DNA of 64,000 nt from NCBI RefSeq assembly GCF_032121415.1, contig NZ_CP135079.1, forward strand, positions 5,518,001 to 5,582,000, in the 5' to 3' direction. This document shows, piece by piece, positions 32,158 through 40,339 of this stretch. The translations under genes and the position numbers were made by a program. The notes beneath the pieces were generated by a model. It did no database searches. It had not been told where the DNA came from and saw only the letters and a program-made list of their open reading frames with translations. This DNA comes from Streptomyces parvus. GTDB taxonomy: Bacteria; Actinomycetota; Actinomycetes; Streptomycetales; Streptomycetaceae. How positions within the stretch are numbered: position 1 is the first letter of the stretch; the number at the start of each line of letters is the position of its first letter.

Positions 32158-33678
32158 TCAGCGGCGGCGCCCTGCCCGCCGCTCCCTGTAGGTGCTGATC
32201 GCGACCAGGCACAGCGCGGCGATGGCCAGCTTCCCCGCCGCCTGGAGGAGCGGGCCGCGCAGCAGGATGAAGGTGTATCCGGCGATCAGCGGCGCGGCGA
32301 TGGCCAGCACGCTCCCGGGGCCCGGCCCCGCCCGGGTGACGGCCAGGGCGTAGCGGCGGTCGGTGCGGGCCGACGCGTAGCCGATCAGCGCCATCCCGCC
32401 GATCGTGCCGGCCGCACCGAGATCGACCCAGAACTCGGTCCACAGCGGGGCCGAGAGGTTGGTCATCCGCAGCCCCATCCACTGGCCGACCCGGACGCCG
32501 GTGTCCTCCGGCTTCCCGCTCCACACCGCCCGCGGCACGAAGAACAGGCCGGAGCCCGCCAGTTGGCGGCCGTAGGTGTGGCCCCGGGTGTCGACCCAGG
32601 AGATGGTGTTGGCGAACATCACCATCTGGTCGTAGTCCTTGGTCACCAGCGGATCGAAGACCGAGGCCGACTGCACGGACCGCTGGCTCCCCTCCTCGTA
32701 GCGGAACCTGTCCGCGTACGGGAACAGCACCAGCGCCCCCACCACGCCCGCCGTCAGCACCGTCCGGTAGATCGCCGCACTGCTCGGGAACGCGGCGAAC
32801 ACGAACGCCACCACCACCGTCAGGAACCAGTAACGGGCGTTGGAGACCGGGTTGTTCACCAGCAGGTTCAGTGCCGCCAGCGCCACCCACACCAGCACGG
32901 TCGAGGGTCTGCGCCGGGCCCGGTAGGAGGTCGCCAGGCGGCGGGTGTAGAAGAGCAGCGCCAGCAGCGCCGGGACCTGGCCGAAGCCCTTGAGGAACGC
33001 CGAGCCCACATGGGACCCCTCCGTGACGACCCCGCTCGCCGCGACGGTCTCGTTGATCTCCTGCCGGCTGGCGAAGAAGACCGAGGGTCCGCCGAGCTTC
33101 AGCACGTAGAAGGCGCTCGCCGTGAACGCCAGCAGCACCAGCAGCCGCAGCCGCAGCGGATGAGCGACCGCCGGCCCGCCGCCCGAGCCCCGCGCGGGCG
33201 TCCGGCGGCGCAGCGGACGCCGGGAGGCCAGCAGCGCCCCCAGGTCGTAGGCGGCACACCCCACCAGAACCATCGCGATGGCCGTGACCAGGTCCTGACG
33301 CGGCCCCACCATCGGCGTCGGGGTCTGCCCGATCACCACCTGGGCGAACGGCGCCACGCCCATCGCGATGTACACGAACATCCAGAAGACGCCCTGGAGC
33401 AGCCGCCGCCGTGTGGAGAGGATCATCGTCGCAAGACGGGCCCCCGCGTAGCAGGTCAGCACCAGCTGGAGCCAGTACGCCGTGTCCCGGACCCCGCTGC
33501 CGGGCTGGGCGGCGATCACGGCGGGCAGGAAGCAGACCAGGCCGAGGATGAGCGGCACGGACAGCGCCCGCGACAGCATCGACCAGGCGATCGGTCGCTC
33601 CGGAGGGCCGCCGGGCCCCCGCGCGTCCACGACCGTGGGGGCGGCCTGCTCCCGCGCCGAGGTGTGCACCGACGTCAT
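32158..33678 (-). CDS. Wzy-like polysaccharide polymerase (oligosaccharide repeat polymerase type)
   Basis: A 506-residue membrane protein with about 12 helices and a large outside loop (about 315-400) containing TNLSAPLWTEFWVDLGAAGTIGGMALIGY, the layout of O-antigen/repeat-unit polymerases. ATG 33678 directly follows GGGGGG and gives a charged, Ser/Thr-rich cytoplasmic start. It is convergent to the Wzx-like gene (20-bp gap) and divergent from the next glycosyltransferase. No catalytic motif is diagnostic in this family, so the call relies on topology and cluster context. Confidence 0.75.
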   Translation of the reverse strand: MTSVHTSAREQAAPTVVDARGPGGPPERPIAWSMLSRALSVPLILGLVCFLPAVIAAQPGSGVRDTAYWLQLVLTCYAGARLATMILSTRRRLLQGVFWMFVYIAMGVAPFAQVVIGQTPTPMVGPRQDLVTAIAMVLVGCAAYDLGALLASRRPLRRRTPARGSGGGPAVAHPLRLRLLVLLAFTASAFYVLKLGGPSVFFASRQEINETVAASGVVTEGSHVGSAFLKGFGQVPALLALLFYTRRLATSYRARRRPSTVLVWVALAALNLLVNNPVSNARYWFLTVVVAFVFAAFPSSAAIYRTVLTAGVVGALVLFPYADRFRYEEGSQRSVQSASVFDPLVTKDYDQMVMFANTISWVDTRGHTYGRQLAGSGLFFVPRAVWSGKPEDTGVRVGQWMGLRMTNLSAPLWTEFWVDLGAAGTIGGMALIGYASARTDRRYALAVTRAGPGPGSVLAIAAPLIAGYTFILLRGPLLQAAGKLAIAALCLVAISTYRERRAGRRR

Positions 33679-33786
33679 GCGCCCCCCCGGGATCAGTGAA
33701 CCACTGAACACTCTAACGAATCAGCCCACTTGAGGGGGGCCGATGGCTACGCTGTGAATACTTGGCCATAGTCGAGGGGAACTCTG

Positions 33787-34944
33787 GTGAAAATCCTGCA
33801 CGTTGTCACGCTCCACACCCCGGACCATGCCTTCGGCGGTCCGACACGCGTGGCGTTCAACCTCTCCAAGGTCCAGCGTGCGCACGGCGACGACGCACGC
33901 GTCATGGCCCTCGGCGACGGCTTCCCCCACGGTGAACTGCCCAGCCATGTGGAGGGAGTTCCGGTCCACCTCTTCCAGGCCCGGCACGTCCTCCCGATGT
34001 TCGAGGTCAGCGGCATCGCCTCCGCCGGGCTGCTGAACACCGCCCGCCGCATGATGCGCGGCGCCGACCTCGTCCACGTCCATCTGATGCGGGACCTGGT
34101 GACCCTGCCCGCGGCCCTCCTCGCGCTCGCGACCCGTACCCCCCTGGTCGTCCAGACCCACGGGATGATCGACCCGACCGAGAAGAAGGTCGCCCAGCTC
34201 ACCGACCTCCTCGGGGTCCGCAAGGTGCTGCGCGAGGCGGACGCCGTGCTGCACCTCACCGAGATGGAGCGCGTCGACGTGAACGCCGTCGCCGCACCCG
34301 TCCCGCTCACCCGTACCGTCCGGCTGGTCAACGGCGTGCGTCCGCAGGAGCGCAAGCCCGCCCGCGAGCCCGGCCGTCCGCCCACCGTGCTGTATCTGGC
34401 CCGGATCCAGGAGCGCAAGCGGCCCGAGGACTTCGTCGCCGCGATGCCGCACGTCCTCGCCCGCCACCCGGACGCCCGCTTCGTGCTGGCCGGCCCCGAC
34501 ACCGGCGCGCTGGCCGGCACCCTCGCCCTCGCCCGGAAGCTCGGGGTGGCCGAATCCCTGGACCACGTGGGCCCGTTGGAGCACGACGAGGTGCTGGCCG
34601 CCGACCGTGAGGCCGATGTGTATGTGCTGCCCGCGATCGAGGAGCCGTTCCCGGTCTCGGTGCTGGAGGCGATGTCGGTCGGCACCCCGGTCGTCATCAC
34701 CCGCACCTGCGGACAGGCCCCCGATGTGGCGCGGGCGGGTTCGGGCCGGGTCATCGACAGCCGGGTCGGCGAGGACGCGGCCAACGCCCGCAAGGTCGCC
34801 GACGCCGTCCTGGAGCTGCTGGAGCCGGAGGCCGCCGAGCAGGCGGGCAAGGCGGCCTGGGAGCTGGTGAACGAGCAGTTCACCATCGAGGCCGTCACCG
34901 CCACCCTCCGGCGGACCTACGAGGACGTGGTCCGCCGGAGGTGA
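33787..34944 (+). CDS. Family 4 glycosyltransferase
   Basis: A 385-residue GT-B enzyme. The start KILHVVTLHTPDHAFGGPTRVAFNL is typical, as are the VHVHLMRDLVTLPAALLA and VVQTHGMI segments. The donor-binding part has TVLYLARIQERKRPEDFVAAMPHV and VLPAIEEPFPVSVLEAMSVGTPVV, where E-x7-E binds the nucleotide sugar. GTG 33787 follows GAGGGGAA. It stands alone on this strand between the polymerase and the GT2 gene. Donor and acceptor unknown; assumed to act on the lipid-linked repeat unit. Confidence 0.9.
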   Translation: MKILHVVTLHTPDHAFGGPTRVAFNLSKVQRAHGDDARVMALGDGFPHGELPSHVEGVPVHLFQARHVLPMFEVSGIASAGLLNTARRMMRGADLVHVHLMRDLVTLPAALLALATRTPLVVQTHGMIDPTEKKVAQLTDLLGVRKVLREADAVLHLTEMERVDVNAVAAPVPLTRTVRLVNGVRPQERKPAREPGRPPTVLYLARIQERKRPEDFVAAMPHVLARHPDARFVLAGPDTGALAGTLALARKLGVAESLDHVGPLEHDEVLAADREADVYVLPAIEEPFPVSVLEAMSVGTPVVITRTCGQAPDVARAGSGRVIDSRVGEDAANARKVADAVLELLEPEAAEQAGKAAWELVNEQFTIEAVTATLRRTYEDVVRRR

Positions 34945-34962
34945 GGATGAGCGGCTGACGTA

Positions 34963-35802
34963 TCAACGGATAGGCTTCTCACGGGACTTGAGCGCGATCT
35001 GCCAGCGGTAGAAGCTCATCGCCAGCGCGAAGTCGAAACCCGCCCGGCCGTCCAGGAATCCCCGCTTGTAGAGATACATGTAGGCGAAGGAGACCACCGG
35101 CTTGAACGGCGCCTTGTGGAACAACTGCCCCTGACGCGACTTGACCTGGCGCACCTGCTCCTTCACCTGGGGGTGGTGCTCCAGCCAGGCCTCCCAGTCG
35201 GAGTAGCGGTTGTGCCGCTCGAACCAGGCGGTCACCGGGTCGAGGTCCTGGTGCTCGATGGGGTGGGTGAGCGTGCCCACGCTCGCCGCGACCGGTTGGT
35301 AGTGGCCCTCCACCTCCCCGATCCCCGGTGCGTCCAGGTCTCCGACCTCCGGGTAGTGGCAGCGGGTCCGGTCGGTCAACGACCGCTTGCGGATGGTGTA
35401 TCCGTGCCGCAGCCGCTTCCCGGAGAACCAGTAGCCGAGCGGTATGTCGTACGCGGCGGGCTTCGGCGCGGCCGGGTTCCGGAAAGTCTCCCGCAGCTCG
35501 GCCAGCAGACCGGGGCTGAGCCGCTCGTCGCCGTCGAGCAGCAGGATCCAGTCCAGGTCCGTGCGGACGTTCTCCAGGCACCACTGCTTCTTCCGCGGGT
35601 GCCCCCCGTCCCAGGTGTACGTGACCACCTCGGCTCCGCACTCCTCGGCGATCTTCACCGTGTCGTCGGTGCTGTGGGAGTCCACCACGACGACCGCCTC
35701 GAAGTGGCCGAGCACCGATTTCACCGCCTCCGCGATGTTCAGCCCCTCGTTCTTCGTGGGGATCGCCACGGCTATCGGGAGTTTCGGCGTACCTGCGGTC
35801 AT
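34963..35802 (-). CDS. Family 2 glycosyltransferase (WaaE/KdtX-like)
   Basis: A 279-residue GT-A enzyme. Motifs in order are AIPTKNEGLNIAEAVKSV, VVVDSHSTDDTVKIAEECGAEV, the lysine-bearing GGHPRKKQWCLENV and LLLDGDERLSPGL with the metal-binding DGDE. The middle part, PLGYWFSGKRLRHG, is characteristic of the WaaE/KdtX group that adds glucose or heptose to envelope glycans. The C-terminal part carries an amphipathic, Lys/Arg-rich region likely to touch the membrane. ATG 35802 overlaps the stop of the lipoprotein gene by ATGA, so it is the third gene of the leftward LamG-lipoprotein-GT2 operon. Confidence 0.9.
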   Translation of the reverse strand: MTAGTPKLPIAVAIPTKNEGLNIAEAVKSVLGHFEAVVVVDSHSTDDTVKIAEECGAEVVTYTWDGGHPRKKQWCLENVRTDLDWILLLDGDERLSPGLLAELRETFRNPAAPKPAAYDIPLGYWFSGKRLRHGYTIRKRSLTDRTRCHYPEVGDLDAPGIGEVEGHYQPVAASVGTLTHPIEHQDLDPVTAWFERHNRYSDWEAWLEHHPQVKEQVRQVKSRQGQLFHKAPFKPVVSFAYMYLYKRGFLDGRAGFDFALAMSFYRWQIALKSREKPIR

Positions 35803-36521
35803 CCCGCGGCTCCTTCGGGCAGCCAGGCGTAGCAGCCTGTGGACGTGAACGTACGGGCGGAATCGGGGAGGGTGATCTTCCGGGACTTCCCGGTGTCGGA
35901 GGTGCCGGAGGCCAGCTCCTTACCGCCCGCCCCTTCGATCTGCCAGGCGCAGTCCGTGGTGGGGGATGCCGAGCGGTACACGCCCGGACGGAGCTTCTTC
36001 CCGGTGTGCTTGCCGTCCGGGTAGCCGTACGCCGCCTCGTCGACCAGGTCCTGGTGCTGGGTGCAGAGCCCGGCGACGGCGTCCTTCGCGTCGGGGACCT
36101 CGCCCGTCACGATCGCGCCGACCGCGGTGTCCCGGTCGGCCTTGACGAGGTAGCGGAGCTTGTCGCAGGTCTCCTGGCCGGTCTGGAGCACGGCCGCCGG
36201 GTCCATACCCTTCGGCACCCGGTCCTTCAGATACTCCTTCTGCTCCTTGGTGAACGTCCCCGTGGCCGGGGTGATCTCGTCGACGGGCGTCTTCGGGCCC
36301 TCGGCCGTGGCGGCCGGAGCGGACGCCGTGGGCTCCCCGGCGGGCGGTGTGGCGGGCTCGGTGGCCGTGGTGGCGGACGGGCCGGGGGCGGCGGGCCCGG
36401 AGGCCGCGGGGCGCTGGGCGCCCGCGGCCTCCGGGTCGGTCCCGTCCGCGGACGAGCCGCAGGCGGCCAGCGCCGCCGCCGTCAGGACGACGGCGGCGCA
36501 GGCCGGGAACGGGTTTCTCAT
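35799..36521 (-). CDS. Secreted lipoprotein of unknown function
   Basis: A 240-residue lipoprotein: signal sequence with the lipobox LAAC at 18-21, followed by an Ala/Pro/Thr/Ser-rich linker (about 22-80). The folded part has four cysteines spread between about 120 and 232 (QETCDKL, AGLCTQH, TTDCAWQ, STGCYAW), suggesting two disulfides. The end, GVYRSASPTTDCAWQIEG then STGCYAWLPEGA, resembles small beta-rich domains of other Streptomyces lipoproteins. It begins 3 bp after the LamG gene stop and overlaps the glycosyltransferase start, so the three are one operon. Function unknown. Confidence 0.85.
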   Translation of the reverse strand: MRNPFPACAAVVLTAAALAACGSSADGTDPEAAGAQRPAASGPAAPGPSATTATEPATPPAGEPTASAPAATAEGPKTPVDEITPATGTFTKEQKEYLKDRVPKGMDPAAVLQTGQETCDKLRYLVKADRDTAVGAIVTGEVPDAKDAVAGLCTQHQDLVDEAAYGYPDGKHTGKKLRPGVYRSASPTTDCAWQIEGAGGKELASGTSDTGKSRKITLPDSARTFTSTGCYAWLPEGAAG

Positions 36522-36524
36522 CGC

Positions 36525-38783
36525 TCAGCCGTTCCTCAGGGCGTAGTGCGCGCTGATCGTGGATCCGCTCAGCGCGCTCGGGTAGATGGCGGTCTCGTCG
36601 ATCTGCCCTTCGAAGAAGTTGCTGGTGGGACGGTTCGGCCAGCCGGACAGGTTGTCCCCGCCGACCCGCCAGTAGCCCGGCTGGCTCTCGTTGCCGGAGA
36701 CCAGGATGTTCGACGCGCGCAGCTGCCCGTCGACGTACAGCGACATGCCCTGGCCCAGCGGACCCTGGGTGGCGACGACGTGGTGCCACTGGCCGTCGTT
36801 GTACGCCCCCGAGGTGGCGATCGTGCGGGTGCCGCCGCTCTGGACGCCGAACACGAGGCGCCCGTCGTTGCGCATGTAGACGTGCTTGTCGTGACGGGTG
36901 CTGTTCTGCTGGGTCATGTTGCCGAAACCGACGATCTTCCCGCCCCGCGTCGTGGTCGTCCTGATCCAGGTCTCGATGGTGAACCGGGCGGGCTGGGTGT
37001 GCAGCCGGTTGCTGTAGGCGTACTCGTCGGTGCCGCTGAACCCGATCGCCGTCGAGGGCCCGGCGACCGCCGCCGGGGTCTGCCGGTAGGCGGGGCCGTT
37101 GCGCATGAAGCCGTTGTTCAGATTGCCGCTGCTGTCGTGCGCGAAGGTGGAGGCGCCCTCGTCCCAGCGCCAGTAGAGGCTCGCCCCGTCGGACCTGACC
37201 CGCGCCGGGTACGCCTCCGTCGCGCTCGCCACCGTGGCGGACTGGGCCGGGGACTTGGCGCTGGTGTTGGTGCCGTCGCTCGCGGTGATCCGGTACGAGT
37301 GGGTCTCGCCCGCCGCGACGTCGGTGTCCGTCCAGGTCAGCTGCGGACGGTCCCAGAAGACCGAGTAGCCGGTCGTCGTGTGGATCGGGGTGTTCGAGCC
37401 GTCCTTGTAGATCCGGTAGGTCAGCTCACCGTCGTCGGTGTCGAAGCTGGTCTGCCAGTTCACCTCGATCCGCCCCGGGGTCAGCGTGGAGAGACTGACG
37501 TTGGGCACCCAGGGCGCGCCTGTGTCCGGGCCGTCCGCGAACCGGGTCAGACCCTGCTGCGGCTTGGTGTTGACGGTGGTGAACTCACCGCCCACCCACA
37601 GGTAGTGACGCCCGCCGCTGCTCGTCCGGGTCATCACACGCGGCCCGACGGGCTCCCCGATCCCGTCGTTGGTGTCCGGGAACCAGGGCAGCAGCTTGGG
37701 GTCCTCGACCGACTGGGCCAAGAGGTGCTTGCGCGGCTGGTCCGGGAACGCGCCCATGCTGGCGCAGTCGTGGGCGTGGCTGCCGCTGTACAGCACCCCG
37801 GAGTGCACCAGCACGGCCTGGGTCGCGCCGAGGCAGGTGTCGCGCCAGCGCTGCTCGAAGTTGTCGAGGTTCAGCGCGATGCGTCCGTCGAACACACCGC
37901 CGCCGGTGCCTTCGTTGCCCGTGTAGAAGCCCTCCGCGTCCGTGGTGATGTCCTGGACCGTGGAGTTGTTGTGGATGAACCCCGGGTAGGCCTTGGTGAG
38001 CTGGCCCGTGGTGGCGTCGACGACGGCCAGGGCGTGGGTGTTCGTGCCGTTGATCCGGAAGAAGTCTCCGCCGAGCAGGACGTACCGCCCGTCCGGGGTC
38101 ACCTCGACGGCCCGTGCGACCTCGTCGGCGTTGGCCGCGAAGGGCAGCAGTGAGGCTCCGGTCGTGACGGCGGCGAAGTGGCTCCTGGTCTGCCCGCCGA
38201 CTGTGGTGAAGTCGCCCGCCAGATAGACCGTGTCGTCGGTGACGGCGAGCCCCCGCACGGTCGCCGAGACCCCGATCTTGAAGGAGTTGCTGACCGTGCA
38301 GGTCTCGGTGTCGATCGCCGCGATGTTGCTCACGCCGACGCCGTTCACGGCCCCGAACTGGCCGCCCGCGTAGAGGGTTTCGCCGTCCGGGGAGAGAGCG
38401 AGGGCCCGTACGGTCGCGGTCCCCGAGGAGATGGTGAAGGACAGCGAGCAGTCCGTGGGCGCCCCGGTCGCCGCGTCGAACGCGGCGAAGTTCACCGCGG
38501 ACTGTTCGTTCGTGCCGGGGGCGGCGGTGGGGGGCCGCAGGGTGGAGAAGGTGCCGCCCGCGTAGACGACGCCCTCGCCGGCGGCCATCGACCAGACGAT
38601 GCCGTTGGTCTGCCAGGTGGTGAGGTCGTCCGCGGTGATGGCGACCGGTGGTGTCAGCGCCGCCGCCCCGGAGGCCCCGACCGTGGTCGCGGTCAGGGCT
38701 CCGGCCAGCAGGCCGAGAGCGGCGGAGGCGGCCCGCAGACGGCCGCGCCCTCCGCTTCTGCGCCCCGTACTTCCGTTCATCAT
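36525..38783 (-). CDS. Secreted beta-propeller / fibronectin III / LamG protein
   Basis: A 752-residue exported protein. After a signal peptide (about 1-43, ending in AAA) come repeated blades of the type YAGGTFSTL, YAGGQFGAVNG, YLAGDFTTVGG, LLGGDFFRING and WVGGEFTTVN, each a G-x-F strand motif, forming a propeller (about 50-420). A fibronectin-III-like domain follows (about 425-520; LSTLTPGRIEVNWQ to THSYRITASDGTN), then a concanavalin-like LamG domain (about 545-750; RFTIETWIRTTT, GQWHHVVATQG, LYVDGQL). Such domains bind glycans. Two adjacent ATGs (38783, 38780) follow GGAG. First gene of the operon with the lipoprotein and GT2, inside an exopolysaccharide cluster, so a surface glycan-binding role is plausible. 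Confidence 0.88.
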   Translation of the reverse strand: MMNGSTGRRSGGRGRLRAASAALGLLAGALTATTVGASGAAALTPPVAITADDLTTWQTNGIVWSMAAGEGVVYAGGTFSTLRPPTAAPGTNEQSAVNFAAFDAATGAPTDCSLSFTISSGTATVRALALSPDGETLYAGGQFGAVNGVGVSNIAAIDTETCTVSNSFKIGVSATVRGLAVTDDTVYLAGDFTTVGGQTRSHFAAVTTGASLLPFAANADEVARAVEVTPDGRYVLLGGDFFRINGTNTHALAVVDATTGQLTKAYPGFIHNNSTVQDITTDAEGFYTGNEGTGGGVFDGRIALNLDNFEQRWRDTCLGATQAVLVHSGVLYSGSHAHDCASMGAFPDQPRKHLLAQSVEDPKLLPWFPDTNDGIGEPVGPRVMTRTSSGGRHYLWVGGEFTTVNTKPQQGLTRFADGPDTGAPWVPNVSLSTLTPGRIEVNWQTSFDTDDGELTYRIYKDGSNTPIHTTTGYSVFWDRPQLTWTDTDVAAGETHSYRITASDGTNTSAKSPAQSATVASATEAYPARVRSDGASLYWRWDEGASTFAHDSSGNLNNGFMRNGPAYRQTPAAVAGPSTAIGFSGTDEYAYSNRLHTQPARFTIETWIRTTTTRGGKIVGFGNMTQQNSTRHDKHVYMRNDGRLVFGVQSGGTRTIATSGAYNDGQWHHVVATQGPLGQGMSLYVDGQLRASNILVSGNESQPGYWRVGGDNLSGWPNRPTSNFFEGQIDETAIYPSALSGSTISAHYALRNG

Positions 38784-38809
38784 TCAGCTCCGAAGGTGAG
38801 ATTCACGCT

Positions 38810-38825
38810 GCGGCCCGAAGGCCGC
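38810..38825 (-). promoter_or_regulatory. cUUCGg tetraloop hairpin in the LamG gene leader
   Basis: On the - strand GCGGCC-TTCG-GGCCGC is a perfect 6-bp stem closed by the very stable UUCG tetraloop. It ends 27 nt before the LamG ATG and close to the GGAG ribosome-binding site, so it could stabilise or gate the message. Confidence 0.6.
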
Positions 38826-38847
38826 GGATGCTGCCTCGCCCGACCGG

Positions 38848-38872
38848 CCGGGGGGACGGTGCGTCCCCCCGG
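38848..38872 (-). terminator. GC-only hairpin, probable terminator
   Basis: CCGGGGGGAC and GTCCCCCCGG are perfect 10-bp arms around GGTGC. There is no U-tract, which is usual for Streptomyces terminators. It could end leftward transcription from gmd. Confidence 0.55.
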
Positions 38873-38926
38873 GGGCCGGGGCGAGTGGGGAGGCGGGGCC
38901 GGGGCCCCGCCCGTGGCCGGCGCGTC

Positions 38927-38954
38927 GATCTCCACCGAGCGGTCGGTGGAGATC
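38927..38954 (-). terminator. Perfect 12-bp-arm hairpin, probable gmd terminator
   Basis: GATCTCCACCGA and TCGGTGGAGATC pair perfectly around GCGG. It lies 258 bp past the gmd stop on the - strand, before the LamG gene. No U-tract is present. An operator role is the alternative. Confidence 0.6.
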
Positions 38955-39143
38955 GGCGGTGGCGCCGGTGATCGTCCCGGGCACGGGCGCTACGAGCGCC
39001 GACCGGGAGTCATGGGCGGCCGCCGGCCCGGTGCGGGCGGCGGCGGTCACGCGGTCCTGTCGACCCGGTAAGGGGACGGCGGACCGGCGGCGGAGCAGGC
39101 CGGCCCGGCCACCGGGGGAGCGGCGCCCGTCGCGGCGACGCCG

Positions 39144-39235
39144 TTCCACCGGCCCACCCGGACGGCGGTGGGGCCCGTTCACCGGCCCACGCGCACGGTG
39201 GCGCGGTCCCGTCACCGGTCCACCCGGACAGCGGC
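39144..39235. repeat. Three imperfect tandem repeats of about 34 bp overlapping the gmd 3' end
   Basis: Units start near 39144, 39178 and 39212, each beginning with a form of TTCACCGGCCCACCCGGACGG and then a GGTGG/CGCGG part. The third unit encodes the last residues of Gmd (AVRVDR) and its stop. The other two look like copies of the gene end, pointing to local tandem duplication. Confidence 0.65.
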
Positions 39236-40225
39236 CCCGGACAACTGGTCGGCCAGCTTGCGGATGTCGGCGTCGACCATGATCCGGGCCAGCTCCCGGG
39301 ACTTCACCTCGGGCTTCCACCCCAGCAGCTCCTCGGCCTTGGAGGCGTCGCCGATCAACGCGTCGACCTCGCTGGGACGTTCGTACTTCGGGTCGTAGCG
39401 CACGTGCTCGCGCCAGTCGAGGCCCGCGTGCTCGAAGGCGTACTCCAGGAACTCCCGCACGCTGACGCCCTCGCCGGTGGCGATCACGAAGTCGTCGGGG
39501 TTGTCGCACTGGAGCATCCGCCACATGGCGTCCACGTACTCCGGCGCGTACCCCCAGTCCCGGACCGCGTCCAGGTTGCCCAGGTGCAGCCGGTCCTGGA
39601 GCCCCGCCTTGATCCGGGCGACACCCCGGGTGATCTTCCGGGTCACGAAGGTCTCGCCCCGGCGCGGCGACTCATGGTTGAAGAGAATCCCGTTCACCGC
39701 GAACATGCCGTACGCCTCGCGGTAGTTGACCGTGGCCCAGTAGGCGTAGACCTTCGCCACGCTGTACGGGCTGCGCGGGTGGAACGGGGTCTTCTCGTTC
39801 TGCGGGGGCGGACTGGCGCCGAACATCTCGGAGGACGACGCCTGGTAGATCCGGGTCTGGATACCGCTGGCCCGGACCGCTTCGAGGAGCCGGATGGTCC
39901 CGAGCCCGGTGACGTCGCCGGTGTACAGCGGGGCGTCGAAGGACACCCGCACATGCGACTGCGCGCCCAGGTTGTAGACCTCGTCGGGCTGGATGTCGCG
40001 CAACAGGTTCACCAGCGCCACACCGTCGGACAGGTCCGCGTGATGCAGGACGAAGGAGCGCTCCGGCTCCTCGGGACCCTGGTAGATGTGGTCGATCCGC
40101 TCGGTGTTGAAGCTTGAGGAACGGCGTATGAGCCCGTGCACCGTGTATCCCTTGTCGAGCAGCAACTCGGCCAGATACGAACCGTCCTGGCCTGTCACTC
40201 CGGTGATGAGCGCGGTCTTCGCCAC
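39212..40225 (-). CDS. gmd: GDP-mannose 4,6-dehydratase
   Basis: Converts GDP-mannose to GDP-4-keto-6-deoxymannose, the first step to GDP-L-fucose. The 337-residue SDR protein has the NADP motif TGVTGQDGSYLAELL at its start, the catalytic SSSEMFG (Ser/Thr-Glu) and YSVAKVYAYW (Tyr-x3-Lys), and the family-specific NHESPRRGETFVTRKITR. GTG 40225 follows GAAGGGGG; the frame extends to 40267 without support. The 3' end lies inside a 34-bp tandem repeat array. It is divergent from fcl, which completes the pathway. Confidence 0.96.
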   Translation of the reverse strand: MAKTALITGVTGQDGSYLAELLLDKGYTVHGLIRRSSSFNTERIDHIYQGPEEPERSFVLHHADLSDGVALVNLLRDIQPDEVYNLGAQSHVRVSFDAPLYTGDVTGLGTIRLLEAVRASGIQTRIYQASSSEMFGASPPPQNEKTPFHPRSPYSVAKVYAYWATVNYREAYGMFAVNGILFNHESPRRGETFVTRKITRGVARIKAGLQDRLHLGNLDAVRDWGYAPEYVDAMWRMLQCDNPDDFVIATGEGVSVREFLEYAFEHAGLDWREHVRYDPKYERPSEVDALIGDASKAEELLGWKPEVKSRELARIMVDADIRKLADQLSGAAVRVDR

Positions 40226-40339
40226 GATTCCCCCTTCTCTGCTGATCGCCTCGACGGCGATGTTCACCGATATTCCGGAATTGGTGCGTTCTGCGGCAAA
40301 GCGTCACCGCGGTCCTTCCCTGCTGGCACAATCCGAGCC
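40226..40339. promoter_or_regulatory. Divergent gmd/fcl promoter region
   Basis: A 114-bp region shared by two divergent genes of one pathway. It contains the 10-bp palindrome ATTCCGGAAT (40272-40281) within a locally AT-rich stretch, a possible operator controlling both genes. No clear ribosome-binding site precedes fcl. Confidence 0.45.

Larger units (their letters stand above)
38826..39211. other. Long non-coding gap between gmd and the LamG operon
   Basis: No supported gene; reading frames here are codon-bias shadows. The gap contains two strong hairpins (38848-38872 and 38927-38954) and tandem 34-bp repeats at its right end. A promoter for the LamG gene must lie here but no clear -35/-10 pair stands out in the GC-rich sequence. 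Confidence 0.7.

Noticed and set aside
38178..39071. A + strand open frame of 297 codons covering the gmd-LamG gap
   Set aside because: Starts inside the LamG gene, has shadow-type composition and no recognisable domain or ribosome-binding site.
39144..39235. CRISPR-like array
   Set aside because: Units are directly tandem with no spacers, are imperfect, and overlap a gene end; no cas genes nearby.
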